Source: CAWAMR01 sp963783095
GTDB lineage: Bacteria > Planctomycetota > Planctomycetia > Gemmatales > Gemmataceae
Direction: 5' to 3'
Assembly: GCA_963783095.1 (NCBI GenBank)
Contig: CAWAMR010000014.1
Location: 186,001-250,000, forward strand
DNA: 64,000 bases
Shown: positions 1 through 9,038 of the stretch, in pieces
How positions within the stretch are numbered: the first letter of the stretch is position 1
How the letters are laid out: each line of letters starts with the position of its first letter
Program-made: the position numbers and the translations under genes
Notes under the pieces: generated by a model
The model's input: the letters and a program-made list of their open reading frames with translations, nothing else
Told to the model about the DNA's origin: nothing
Database searches by the model: none

Positions 1-60
1 TTCGAGATTGCTCCCCGTTCTCGTGCGCTTCTTGCGGATTTGACGGAGAACCGACGGTGA
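1..60 (+). CDS. C-terminal end of an upstream protein (partial)
   Basis: The first frame is open from the window edge and encodes 19 residues (FEIAPRSRALLADLTENRR) before TGA at 58-60. The stop overlaps the GTG start of the next gene in a GTGA arrangement, which implies translational coupling and that the polysaccharide operon extends upstream of the window. Nothing about function can be said from this fragment. Confidence 0.55.
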   Translation, partial: FEIAPRSRALLADLTENRR

Positions 61-1097
61 AGGTCTGGATCGTCCTGGTCAACTACAATGGCTGGGCAGA
101 CACCCGCAAATGCCTTGCCTCGTTGCGAAGTGTTCGCGCTGTTGCACAAGCAACGGGACGAAACGACGTGGAGGTTGTCCTTGTGGACAACGCTTCGCGG
201 GAAGATCCTCTCAACGAAATTCAATCGGTTGATCCCTGGTGTCATGTCGTCCGCAACGCCGTCAACGGCGGCTGGGCGGGCGGCAACAACACGGGTATCC
301 GCCATGCACTGGCGGGTAATGCGGATCAAATCATTCTCCTCAACAACGACACGACGGTTGCCTCCAACCTTGTCGAGTCGCTCATCCAGGCTGCCCAAGA
401 CCACCCGGAATTTGGCATCCTTGGGCCGGTGATTTGCTTCATGGATGACCCGCAGCTGGTACAAACGGACGGGTGCGGGTTCAATCCTCCCGGTTTCAAC
501 GGCTTCTTTCGCCGCCAGCCGGTGGTGCTGGGCGATGAACCCAGGATCACTGAAGTCGAGATCGTGAACGGCTGCTGCATGATGATTTCCGCAAAAGCCG
601 TTCGGACCATCGGCTTGATCGATGAGGAATTTTTCCTGATTCACGAGGAGTCCGACTACAGCTTGCGGGCCGGACTGGCTGGGTTTAAGTGCGGTGTGCT
701 GAATCAAGTTTTGGTATGGCACAAAGGTTCCAGCACTTTCAAGGCAACGGGAAGCAGGATCCAGCGTTACTACGATGCCCGGAACCTGTTTCGATTGCTC
801 GACAAGCATGCGGATGACCATCCCACTGGCCGGGGCTGGTTCCGCTCGTTGCCGGCCTATGCGAAGTATGTCTATTATCGCTATTGTCTGGAGCGAGAAC
901 AGGGAAATGCCGATTCGGCCGAGGCGGTGGTACAGGGCGTCTACGATGCGCTATCCGGGCGCTATGGAATAATGGAGAATACGAATCGCTGGGGTATCGG
1001 CTTGTTGCGAAGAATCTTCGAGATGATGCACTGGCTACGTTCCAAAGAGGGGACTAGCCACAGAGTCACAGAGAAGACAGAAATGCAGATAACCTAA
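57..1097 (+). CDS. Family 2 glycosyltransferase
   Basis: This 346-aa protein begins with the GT-A nucleotide-binding start (VWIVLVNYNGWADTRKCL), followed by VDNAS and the DxD-type metal site in LLNNDT near residue 97. It resembles rhamnosyl-transferase-like GT2 enzymes (the RfbF/WbbL type) that add a sugar from a nucleotide donor to a lipid-linked glycan at the inner membrane face. HEESDYSLRAGLAG, near residue 195, is the usual acceptor/catalytic loop. The GTG start overlaps the upstream stop. The last 15 or so residues are encoded by a dispersed repeat (1054-1080). The donor sugar cannot be inferred. Confidence 0.88.
   Translation: MKVWIVLVNYNGWADTRKCLASLRSVRAVAQATGRNDVEVVLVDNASREDPLNEIQSVDPWCHVVRNAVNGGWAGGNNTGIRHALAGNADQIILLNNDTTVASNLVESLIQAAQDHPEFGILGPVICFMDDPQLVQTDGCGFNPPGFNGFFRRQPVVLGDEPRITEVEIVNGCCMMISAKAVRTIGLIDEEFFLIHEESDYSLRAGLAGFKCGVLNQVLVWHKGSSTFKATGSRIQRYYDARNLFRLLDKHADDHPTGRGWFRSLPAYAKYVYYRYCLEREQGNADSAEAVVQGVYDALSGRYGIMENTNRWGIGLLRRIFEMMHWLRSKEGTSHRVTEKTEMQIT
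1054..1080. repeat. Copy of the dispersed CCACAGAGTCACAGAG repeat at a gene end
   Basis: The sequence from CTAGCCACAGAGTCAC onward matches one arm of the inverted repeats found beside both copies of the 1.7-kb mobile element (29347-29502 and 53349-53500), but lacks about 7 bases in the middle. Here it is read in frame as the C-terminal tail of the GT2 gene. It looks like an unoccupied target-type site for that element. Confidence 0.6.
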
Positions 1098-1549
1098 CCA
1101 AACAAGCGTTTTACCCGCTTTTTTTCCAAGGTTTTCAAAGCAGCCTCCGTCGAAACGAGATCGAAATTATCAAAGAGCGATTGAATCGTTTGAAAATGGT
1201 GTTGCAAAAAATCAGACCCGCCTTTGTAACTTTCCAAACGCATCCAATTGCCATGAGGATCGATGATGACTGGCTGAAACTCCTTGTCGATTTCCCCAGT
1301 GATCAATTGACGAATCAGCCCGAAAGAGAATGAGCCTTTTGAAAGACCCAATTTGTGCTTCACCGATTGAAAATCCAGAAGGAGGTTGTCTCGTTCTTGT
1401 TGGAAGATCAAACGGAGCAACTCATTCTGGAGAGTTATCGTCCCCGTTCCGCCGAATCCAGGACAATAGGTGGAGTCCACGATCCGACATTTTCCTTCCG
1501 AAAAGAGAAAATAGCCGTCCGTAGCGAGATAATTCAGAATCGCCTTCAT
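1094..1549 (-). CDS. Small hypothetical protein, convergent with the GT2 gene
   Basis: I do not recognise this 151-aa protein. It has no signal peptide or membrane segment. It is rich in Phe, Leu and Lys, and its coding sequence is visibly more AT-rich than its neighbours. Its stop overlaps the stop of the plus-strand GT2 by about four bases. The ATG at 1549 is preceded by AAAGGA at a suitable distance. It is the only minus-strand gene in the first 6 kb and interrupts the run of polysaccharide genes, which suggests a late insertion into the locus. A soluble accessory or immunity-like protein is possible but unsupported. Confidence 0.55.
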   Translation of the reverse strand: MKAILNYLATDGYFLFSEGKCRIVDSTYCPGFGGTGTITLQNELLRLIFQQERDNLLLDFQSVKHKLGLSKGSFSFGLIRQLITGEIDKEFQPVIIDPHGNWMRLESYKGGSDFLQHHFQTIQSLFDNFDLVSTEAALKTLEKKRVKRLFG

Positions 1550-1643
1550 CAGATTATCCTTTGACTAGTTTGGCCGCTTGCCTGTTATTACCGCTCAAGC
1601 GATTCATTATTCTATCCTGTTTTCATCGCAAGGGGATTTTTGG

Positions 1644-2882
1644 GTGCGACTGCTGTTCATCAGTGAAAAACTTTCGTGGCCTCGCCAGGCGGGACACGAT
1701 GTTCACACCTATTACCTGATGCAATCGCTGGTCCGTTTAGGCCACGATGTTCACCTTGCCACGGTGCGCGAACAAGATCCGCGTGCCATTGAAGGTGCCG
1801 ATCTGGCCTCGGTCCATCGTCTGACCGGTGAGGATTTTCGGGGTGCATCGGAGCCGTTGCCGCTGTCGAAAATGCAGGAGAAGTTTCGCAACTATTGGGG
1901 TGTTCGCCCCGAAATCATTCGTGAGGTTGGCGCACTCGCAAAAGACGTTGCAGCTGACGCCGTGGTCGTGGTCGGCCTGCACGTCTTGCCTTATCTTGGT
2001 GCTGTCGAAGGGGCCTTGCGCATCTGGTATGCCGGCGATGAATGGGTCTGGCATCACTGGTCGCAAGTGAAGCTTTTGCGACCTTCTACCTGGGGTGAGC
2101 TGAAGCAAGCACTGGTCAAAGGTCTTTACGAGCGGGCTTATCGATCGATTCTCGATCGTGTGTGGATGGTTTCGGACGCAGACCGCAGAGCCTGGCGCTG
2201 GGTAACCGGACACAAAGAGGTCGATGTGTTGCCCAACGGTATCGACTGCGAACACTACCGGCCCGGCGATGAGCTGCAAGAAGACCGCAGTTGTGTTTTC
2301 TGGGGCAGACTGGACTTCGGGCCGAACGTACAAGCACTTCAATGGTTTTGTCGGAAGGTATGGCCAAGAGTCCGACGCAAGGCACCGGACGCCAAATTCC
2401 GCATCTATGGTTTTCAGCCTACCCTTGCGGTTTTGGCAATGGCAGAAGGCAACAACGGTATCGAAATCATCCCTGATTTGCCCGATCTTCGCTCCGAGGT
2501 TCGCAAACATCCCGTCGTAGTGCTACCGTTTGTCAGTGGCGGCGGGATCAAGAACAAATTGCTCGAAGCCGCGGCGATGGGCAAGGCTATTCTTTGCACC
2601 CCACGAACGGTCCAAGGTTTGAACCCCAAAGATGCAGTGTTACAGAGCAATAGCGCTGCCGGGTGGCGGCGTGCGTTGCTGGAATTGTGGTCCGATGCCG
2701 AGCAACGATGCAAAATGGCGGCAATGGCCCGCGCCTGGGTGATGGCGGAGCATACTTGGGAATCGGCAGCTCAAAAAGCGGTTGAATACATGGTTCCAAG
2801 TTCCAAGTTCCAAGTTCAAAACCATGATGGTCTTGAACTTGGAACTTGGAACTTGGAACCTGGAACTCAAAAGATCCGATAA
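1644..2882 (+). CDS. Family 4 glycosyltransferase (exosortase-type EPS locus)
   Basis: The GTG at 1644 is chosen as start because AAGGGGA lies just upstream and the GT-B fold begins there (VRLLFISEKLSWPRQAG). An upstream TTG at 1578 is less likely. The C-terminal half holds FWGRLDFGPN and a donor-binding region with VVLPFVSGGGIKNKLLEAAAMG, the usual EX7E-like zone of GT4 enzymes. The general architecture resembles the PEP-CTERM-locus sugar transferases (TIGR03087-like), from memory. The last 30 residues are translated from a 28-bp-arm palindrome. The stop overlaps the next start as TAATG. Confidence 0.85.
   Translation: MRLLFISEKLSWPRQAGHDVHTYYLMQSLVRLGHDVHLATVREQDPRAIEGADLASVHRLTGEDFRGASEPLPLSKMQEKFRNYWGVRPEIIREVGALAKDVAADAVVVVGLHVLPYLGAVEGALRIWYAGDEWVWHHWSQVKLLRPSTWGELKQALVKGLYERAYRSILDRVWMVSDADRRAWRWVTGHKEVDVLPNGIDCEHYRPGDELQEDRSCVFWGRLDFGPNVQALQWFCRKVWPRVRRKAPDAKFRIYGFQPTLAVLAMAEGNNGIEIIPDLPDLRSEVRKHPVVVLPFVSGGGIKNKLLEAAAMGKAILCTPRTVQGLNPKDAVLQSNSAAGWRRALLELWSDAEQRCKMAAMARAWVMAEHTWESAAQKAVEYMVPSSKFQVQNHDGLELGTWNLEPGTQKIR
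2792..2860. repeat. Perfect palindromic repeat with 28-bp arms inside the GT4 3' end
   Basis: The left arm (2792-2819) is built from the unit TTCCAAG. The right arm (2833-2860), built from CTTGGAA, is its exact reverse complement, and the two are separated by 13 bases. The hairpin is read in frame as the C-terminal tail of the GT4 gene. Such a stem would be stable in mRNA and may act as an intraoperonic stabiliser or attenuator, but that is inference. Confidence 0.85.
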
Positions 2883-4303
2883 TGCATCATCTCATATTCA
2901 TGATCGTTATGACGGGGTTCGGTGTGGTGGGAACTCTCACCATTCACCCGTTTTGCGGCATCGCGATCTACTACCTTTTTGCCGTGCTGCGTCCACAGTT
3001 TCTCTGGCAATGGTCGTTGCCGCCGGATACAACCTGGTCGTTCTACATAGCGATCAGCGTGCTGGGGGCGGTTACTCTCTGGCGCATGACCGTTATTTTC
3101 GCGCCCCATCGGCAAAAGGGATTTGATACGCCTGGATTCTCCATCGGGCACTGGTTCATGCTGTTGTTCGCGTTTTGGGTGACGGTGACCTGCTTTACCG
3201 CCATAAGCGTTCCAACCGCGCTGCCTTTCTATAGCGAGTACAGAAAGATATTTTTGATGTTCTTCGTCTCGACCATGGCGATCGCACGCGTCCGCCAGGT
3301 GTGGACTCTCTATATGGTAACGACCTTATCGTTGGTCTACATTGCCTACGAAATCAACGAGATTTATTTCCTGCAAGGCGGTTACATGTATGTCTTCAAG
3401 CGCGGCTATTGCGGGCTCGATAACAACGGTGCCGCCTTGATGCTGGCGATGGGCGTGCCCTTATGCCTGTTTGCCTGGGACGGCATTCGCCACTGGTCGC
3501 GCTGGGGATTTCTGCTCGCGATTCCTCTGCTGCTGCACGCGGTCCTGACCTCCTATTCGCGCGGTGCAATGTTGTCGCTCTTGCTGTCGATCCCTATTTA
3601 CCTGGCGCGGTGCCGGCGGCGCGGGCAATTGCTGGTAATCCTTGCCTGCTTGATGGCAATGGTGCCGATTCTGGCGGGAAAGGAAATTCAGGAGCGATTC
3701 TTCACGATCGACAATGCCGAACAAGATGAAAGCGCCCAGCTACGCTTCACCAGTTGGGGCATCGCCTGGAGGATGGCTCAGGAGCGTCCGATCTTCGGCT
3801 ATGGGATTCGCAACTCCAGTCTTTTCACATTCGCCTATGGTGCGGATATGGAAGGGCGCGTCATTCACTCACAGTATCTTCAGATCGCGGCGGATAGCGG
3901 CCTGGTCGGCTTATCGGCCTACCTGCTCGCCATCGCTGGGTTCATGTATTGTCTGCGCTGCGTTCGCCATCGGGTCAAAGGACATACCAGTCTATTCTCC
4001 TATATCCTCGCCTTCGGGTATCTTTTGGTTTCGGGTCGCTGGCGGCCCAAGCGGAACGAAACCGGTCGAGATGATCCAGAGGCTCATCGAGCTTGCACGA
4101 TCGCCAACGGCCTTGAAGGCGCGATGCTGGTGTTCTGTATCGGCGCTGCCTTTCTATCCCTCGAAACTTTTGAATTGCCCTATATTGCGATGTTGATGGG
4201 AATGCAACTCTGGGCGATCTGTCGCTGGGAAGATCGGCGAGCCAACCAGACAAGCATGCCGGAAGACGGAAGACAGAGGACAGAAATACCTCGCCCTGTG
4301 TAA
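2882..4303 (+). CDS. O-antigen ligase / Wzy-like polymerase
   Basis: This is a polytopic membrane protein of about 473 aa with roughly 10-12 hydrophobic segments. It includes the large periplasmic-loop region typical of the O-antigen ligase family (PF04932-like): the LTSYSRGAMLSLL helix and then FGYGIRNSS and VIHSQYLQIAADSGLVGL. The HSxYL(Q) motif is characteristic of these enzymes, which join or polymerise lipid-linked glycans at the periplasmic face. The ATG at 2882 overlaps the upstream stop (TAATG). The last residues (GRQRTEIPRP) come from a GAAGACAGAGGACAG-type repeat at 4261-4286. Ligase and polymerase roles cannot be separated from sequence alone. Confidence 0.82.
   Translation: MHHLIFMIVMTGFGVVGTLTIHPFCGIAIYYLFAVLRPQFLWQWSLPPDTTWSFYIAISVLGAVTLWRMTVIFAPHRQKGFDTPGFSIGHWFMLLFAFWVTVTCFTAISVPTALPFYSEYRKIFLMFFVSTMAIARVRQVWTLYMVTTLSLVYIAYEINEIYFLQGGYMYVFKRGYCGLDNNGAALMLAMGVPLCLFAWDGIRHWSRWGFLLAIPLLLHAVLTSYSRGAMLSLLLSIPIYLARCRRRGQLLVILACLMAMVPILAGKEIQERFFTIDNAEQDESAQLRFTSWGIAWRMAQERPIFGYGIRNSSLFTFAYGADMEGRVIHSQYLQIAADSGLVGLSAYLLAIAGFMYCLRCVRHRVKGHTSLFSYILAFGYLLVSGRWRPKRNETGRDDPEAHRACTIANGLEGAMLVFCIGAAFLSLETFELPYIAMLMGMQLWAICRWEDRRANQTSMPEDGRQRTEIPRPV
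4261..4286. repeat. GGAAGACAGAGGACAG microrepeat at the ligase 3' end
   Basis: This is a purine-rich direct microrepeat (GGAAGACGGAAGACAGAGG) of the type often dispersed between genes in planctomycete genomes. It overlaps the last codons of the ligase gene, as other repeats overlap the ends of neighbouring genes in this window. Confidence 0.45.
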
Positions 4304-4351
4304 TCGATTGTGGCTTGGCTGCGTTGTTACTTCTTCTTAGTGAAACTCACG

Positions 4352-5593
4352 ATGAAAACGCTTCTCCGACCGCTGACTTCGCGCAAGACCGCGAGTGCCA
4401 AGCGCGGCGACGACCTGCCCCGTCGCGCGGAAACCATTCCTGTTTCGCGTGTTCCGCGCATTTATCGTCATCCTCCCATTCGAGTGGGATTCGTTGTTCA
4501 TGCGATGCAGGTTGCAGGTGCAGAAGTGTTGGTACAGGAGACCATTCGTCGTCTCCAGGGACAGATCGAGCCGACAGTCTTTTGTCTCGATTCCATCGGG
4601 GTAATCGGCGATCAGCTATTGAGCGAAGGGGTTTCGGTCATCAATCTCCAGCGCAAGCCGAAGCGCGACTACGGCGTCGCCTGGCGCATGGCACGTGCGG
4701 TTCGAGAGCACCAAATCCAAGTCGTTCACGCTCATCAATACTCGCCCTTCTTTTACGCAGCGTTGGCAAAGCTCGCCACCGGCAACGCCTTTCGCCTGAT
4801 TCTGACCGAACATGGCCGGCATTATCCCGACGTGGTTTCTCCCTATCGTCGAGGAATCAACAGACTGGTGCTCGATCATCTGGCGGATGCGGTGAATGCC
4901 TGCTGTCAATTCAGTGCATCGGCATTATCCAGGCTGGACGGCTTCCGCGGCAATCGCATTGAAGTGGTTGAAAACGGCATCGATTTGTCGCGCTATCGCG
5001 GCACGGAATCGCCAGAGGTCATTCGCGCCCGGCTGGGTCTGAATTCGCAGCGGAAATATATAGCTATGGTCGCACGCTTTCATGCAGTGAAAGATCATGC
5101 CATGTTAATGCGAGCGTTTCGCCGGGTGGCAAATGTGCGAATCGATGTCGATTTGTTACTGGCGGGCGATGGACCTCTTCGTGAATCCTTACAGACCCAA
5201 GCGAAAGAAGTTGGAATGGCAGATCGTGTGCATTTCCTGGGAGTTCGCCGCGACGTGCCGGACTTGTTGCGAGCTGCCGATCTGTTCGCATTGACCTCGG
5301 TGAGCGAAGCCGCATCGTTGACATTGCTGGAAGCGATGGCAGCGAGTCGGCCCGTGGTGGTCACGGATGTCGGCGGCAACCCGGAGATCGTGCGGGATGG
5401 AGTCGATGGCCTCTTGGTTCCCAGAGGCGATGATAGCGCATGTGCCAAGGCAATGTTGCGTTTGCTGGCCGATCCGGAAACAGCGAAGCGAATGGGCCAG
5501 TCCGGTTCTCACAGAGTTGCCCAGCGCTATACTTTGAATAACACGATCTCGGCATATCATCAGCTATACAAGAAGTTGGTAGGGCGAGGCTGA
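4352..5593 (+). CDS. Family 4 glycosyltransferase
   Basis: The first in-frame candidate start is at 4310. The ATG at 4352 (MKTLLRPLTS) is preferred, though the N-terminal 45 residues are not part of the fold. The GT-B protein begins at IRVGFVVHAMQVAGAEV, with HAHQYSPFF and LTEHGRHYPD in the acceptor domain. The donor domain holds VARFHAVKDHAMLMRAF, LLLAGDGPL and the motif SVSEAASLTLLEAMAASRPV (E-x7-E). It is a retaining transferase that probably extends the lipid-linked repeat unit. The next gene starts 12 bases downstream, so the two are probably co-transcribed. Confidence 0.87.
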   Translation: MKTLLRPLTSRKTASAKRGDDLPRRAETIPVSRVPRIYRHPPIRVGFVVHAMQVAGAEVLVQETIRRLQGQIEPTVFCLDSIGVIGDQLLSEGVSVINLQRKPKRDYGVAWRMARAVREHQIQVVHAHQYSPFFYAALAKLATGNAFRLILTEHGRHYPDVVSPYRRGINRLVLDHLADAVNACCQFSASALSRLDGFRGNRIEVVENGIDLSRYRGTESPEVIRARLGLNSQRKYIAMVARFHAVKDHAMLMRAFRRVANVRIDVDLLLAGDGPLRESLQTQAKEVGMADRVHFLGVRRDVPDLLRAADLFALTSVSEAASLTLLEAMAASRPVVVTDVGGNPEIVRDGVDGLLVPRGDDSACAKAMLRLLADPETAKRMGQSGSHRVAQRYTLNNTISAYHQLYKKLVGRG

Positions 5594-5605
5594 TGGGAGA
5601 ATTCT

Positions 5606-6208
5606 TTGATCCGCGAACTGGTCAAAGCCGGGATTCGCTTTCTCGCCAATGTGGCGATCTTTCCTTTCCTAATTGTTCATTGGTTGAAGATTCCGATTTT
5701 GGGTGGTGATAGGGCTTTGGAGGGTTCGACGCAATCGATCGCAATGGTTCCTGGCATTCTCGGCCAATACGTTCGACGAGCGTTTTTGGGTTGGACCATC
5801 GAATACTGTCACCCCAGCGCCACTATTTGTTTCGGAACGATTTTTTCCAAGTGCAACACGCGCATTGAAGAGAACGTCTATATCGGGCCATATTGTACGA
5901 TCGGCTCTGCCCATATTGGGCGCTATACACTGATCGCCACAGCGGTTCATATCACCAGCGGCGGCAGGATGCATGGTATCAAGGATTTGAGCAAGCCCAT
6001 TCGAGAGCAGCCGGGCGAGTGGTCAACAGTAAGTATCGGTGCCGGATGCTGGATCGGCAGCGCTTCAGTAGTGATGGCGAATGTGGGTCAGGGAAGCGTA
6101 ATCGGTGCAGGAGCAGTGGTGACCAAGAAAATTCCTGCGATGGTGATCGCGGGCGGTGTTCCGGCAAAGATTATCAAGACGCGCGAAGAGGCGGCGAAGG
6201 AGCTATAG
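5606..6208 (+). CDS. Hexapeptide-repeat (LbH) acyltransferase
   Basis: This 200-aa protein has an N-terminal hydrophobic segment (FLANVAIFPFLIVHWL) followed by left-handed beta-helix hexapeptides (IEENVYIGPYCTIGSAHIG and VSIGAGCWIGSASVVMANVG). The C-terminal motif VIGAGAVVTKKIP and GVPAK is diagnostic of serine-O-acetyltransferase/maltose-acetyltransferase-like enzymes. In this context it probably acetylates a sugar of the exopolysaccharide. The start appears to be TTG at 5606, eight bases after GGGAGA. It lies directly after a GT4 gene and ends before a convergent lyase-like gene. Confidence 0.83.
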   Translation: MIRELVKAGIRFLANVAIFPFLIVHWLKIPILGGDRALEGSTQSIAMVPGILGQYVRRAFLGWTIEYCHPSATICFGTIFSKCNTRIEENVYIGPYCTIGSAHIGRYTLIATAVHITSGGRMHGIKDLSKPIREQPGEWSTVSIGAGCWIGSASVVMANVGQGSVIGAGAVVTKKIPAMVIAGGVPAKIIKTREEAAKEL

Positions 6209-6262
6209 GCCGAAAAAACTGCATGAATTGTGAAAGTGTGACGATGTTAGAAGCCTATGGTT

Positions 6263-8893
6263 TCAGCGTAGGATCCAAGCCACTACTCCCGCGACGAGCG
6301 CCAGGAGTCCTAAACTGCCAAGCAATGCCACCTGTTTGAATCGCTTTATTGCCTTGACCTTCTGCGGCACGAATACATCTGGTTTCCCAAAATCAATTTT
6401 CTCCGCGCTGGGAGCGGGCGAGATCGCATCGGGATGCAGTTTGAACCAGGCCCGGCTCCAGCCGAAACTCAACAACAAGACTACCGGCCGACACAAGGTT
6501 CGCGTCGGCATCGCGGCAAGTTGATCGACGGAGGAACGGAAAAAGAACTCCGCGCGTTCCAGGAATCTCACTCTTTCACTTGAATTGGCGTGCAGAGCGG
6601 CGAACTGAAAGATTTCACACTTGCGCATGTCTTGGGCCGCCCAGGTTTCGGTCGGATATTCGAGAATTTCCGGATGTTCGAGGTAAGGGGTCTCGCGCCC
6701 GATCATCCAGTGGGCATAGTGCAATAGCGCAGCGCGAGCGTAGGCATAGCAAGCCTCTACTTCACCCAGTTCCGCTTTGACATTGAGATACTTTCCCAGC
6801 GCTTGCAGAAACATCGTGTAGAACCAGCGATTCTCCGCATCGACCAGTCTTTTGCCGTTCGATTCCAGCGTGAGAAGTCGATCGATGTTATCGGTCGGGT
6901 GAATACAACGGCGAATCAGTTGTTCCGCTTTGCTCAAGTACACTCGATCTTTCGTAAGTTGAAAGCCATCGAGCAAGGCCGCGATCGAATTGGCAGCCCC
7001 GCGCCCTGGGCCATGATAACTTGGATCCCGACTGGAACTGGCAAGCCCCGTATCCCCCCTCGATAGTCTGCGAAAAACGGTTTTGCTACCGTCGTCAATG
7101 TCGATGACCCAGCGCCAGTCCGAGCGCCGTCTCTTTCGACAAGGCATCACCCGTCATGAAATAGTGCAACAACAAGCCGGTAGCGTAGTTCTGTTCATTG
7201 GCCGGGCCCCGCCAGGAACCGGTGTCCCGCGCGGTGGGATTCTGCCCATCTTCGGGTAAGAACGATGCGTGCCCGTATCGGCATCGAGGTAGTGATAGGT
7301 GTGCCAGAATAAGCCGTGATTGTAGGCCGATTTGTCTTCATCCGTGTGGTAAATGTCGATGTCGATGACGTGGCCGGTCAGTTCGTTCATCATGCGAAAC
7401 CAGCGAACATCGCCTGAGCGCAAGAACTGATAGGCAAAACCGGCGATCGGGTCATATTGGTTGTTGTAATGGGATACCAGCGGTGTTGGTCCCTGATGGA
7501 ACACGGCCTCGTGATCGCCGTAAATGTCGCCAAAATGTCGCCAGCCAAATTCATCGATGACTTCGCGCTTCTTGTCGAAGGTATCGCTTCCTTCGATGGC
7601 AGCATCGACCAGTTGAAGATACCCGGAATGAGGGTCCGTATTCTTTGGCGTGAAATATGAGATGGCATTGGTAGATGCTATCCAGGCCGGATCGATGACC
7701 GGTACCAGCGGGTCGCGCAGTCCATTCCAGAGGTAGATCGGTGATGGCATCTTTGCCGAAAGCGGCGTAAAAGACGTGCGTTTTCTGTTCGCCGCCCTGG
7801 ATTTCGTGCAAGTCGGCATACTGCGACGGAAACAGTTCGAGGACCAGCGAGTTATCATCCGCTGTGATCGCCTTGGGAAAGTTTTGCCAGAACGCAGGCA
7901 TGGCCACGCTGACAACTTCTTCGCCGCGATCGAGTTGAACGATCGGTGTGGCTCGTAGCCCCGTGCGTTCGTTCTTGCCGATACGAGTTCGGTAGCCTCG
8001 AAAAGTATTCGGTACGATCCGGTTTCGATTGAGATGATTGCTGCTCTTCCAGTTCTCACCACCGCTGGAATCTTGATAAATCTCGAGCTTGTCAATCGCC
8101 GCGGAAAATGGTTTGCCTGGCTCGGCGGAATATCGTATTTTCGCTTCTTTGCTGGGAGAGCCTGGCACGAAAGCAGCGACCATCGACTTCAACAACAAGC
8201 TGCCGCCATTGCCAAGATCCCACAAGCCGCCGGGATGTTGCGCCTTGCGATGATTGGTCAGTGTCACGTGGAACCGCACCACACTGGAGCCGGCGAAGAA
8301 GTGATAGCGCATGGTCATGCGAGCGATGATGCCGGCAACTCCTTCGACTTTGCCGCGAATGCAGATGCAGGCACGCAGCGGCCCGGATTCTTCGATCTCG
8401 AACGATGTTACTTTAGGCGGAAAATTGCCCTGACTGCCGCCGGGCGGAATGGGTGTCCCTTGCTCATCTTGAAAGCCGAATATCGACAGAATGCCGGACG
8501 AACGCGGATCGGCGGGATTGGAAAGCGACCGAAGAAGAAATGTCGGTTTGGTGACCATTTCGAAGGTCGTGGTACCCGTTTGCACCCATAATCGGTCGCC
8601 ATATTGGTCGACTTTCAACATGGTGACCGGTTCAGTTGCTTCGGTCGCGTTCGCTATAAGACGATAATCTCCCCCGGCCCCTTGCCAGTCCAGCAACAGC
8701 CACGCGCGGAGCCGTCGGACCAGGTATCGAGAATTCGCTTCTGAAGCGGAACTCTTTGGGAACCGGCATCGAGGAGTTGCACACCTGAACTTTTCTTGAG
8801 CATCCCCTTGGGAAAAGGAACGCCGCAAGTGACAGGTTCTCGACTACGACGCAGAGAATCAGCAGCGTGAAGGTGAATGATCGTTTCGGTCAT
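6263..8893 (-). CDS. RIFT-barrel polysaccharide-lyase-like protein, membrane-anchored, frameshifted
   Basis: Conceptual joining across breaks near 8700, 7725, 7250 and 7110 gives about 870 aa. The N-terminus (REPVTCGVPFPKGML) resembles the PcRGLX/YetA-like N-terminal RIFT barrel of exo-rhamnogalacturonan lyases, and a central beta-rich domain follows. The later helical region (SWRGPANEQNYATGLLLHY, read across a break) resembles their alpha/alpha toroid. The C-terminus ends in a hydrophobic anchor (VALLGSLGLLALVAGVVAWI). No N-terminal signal peptide is obvious. Located opposite to an EPS operon, it may trim or release the polysaccharide. Family assignment is from memory of motif style and is moderately sure. 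The breaks look like single-base errors rather than decay. Confidence 0.6.
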
Positions 8894-9038
8894 TTTCAGT
8901 GTTCAGTGTTCAGTGTTCAGTGTTCAGTGTTCAGTCAAAAACCCCGTGTCTCTTACTGAACGCCGAACACTATCTCCGTTTTTACCTAAAACCCCAAAGC
9001 ATTTCACTGAAAACTGAAAACTGAAAACTGAAAACTGT
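8894..9038. repeat. Paired tandem microrepeats (TTCAGTG and CTGAAAA) forming an imperfect inverted repeat
   Basis: At 8897-8935 the unit CAGTGTT is repeated about five times. At 9007-9038 the unit CTGAAAA is repeated about four times. The two blocks are roughly complementary and could fold on each other. They fill the divergent space between the lyase-like gene and the next GT, so any promoters for both genes must lie within or beside them. I see no clear -35/-10 pair. Confidence 0.7.

Noticed and set aside
1737..2510. 257-codon minus-strand frame opposite the GT4 gene
   Set aside because: It is antisense to a clear glycosyltransferase and its product has no recognisable pattern.
8894..9038. 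CRISPR-like or regulatory operator array
   Set aside because: The units are 7 bases in simple tandem without spacers, which fits microsatellite-type dispersed repeats.
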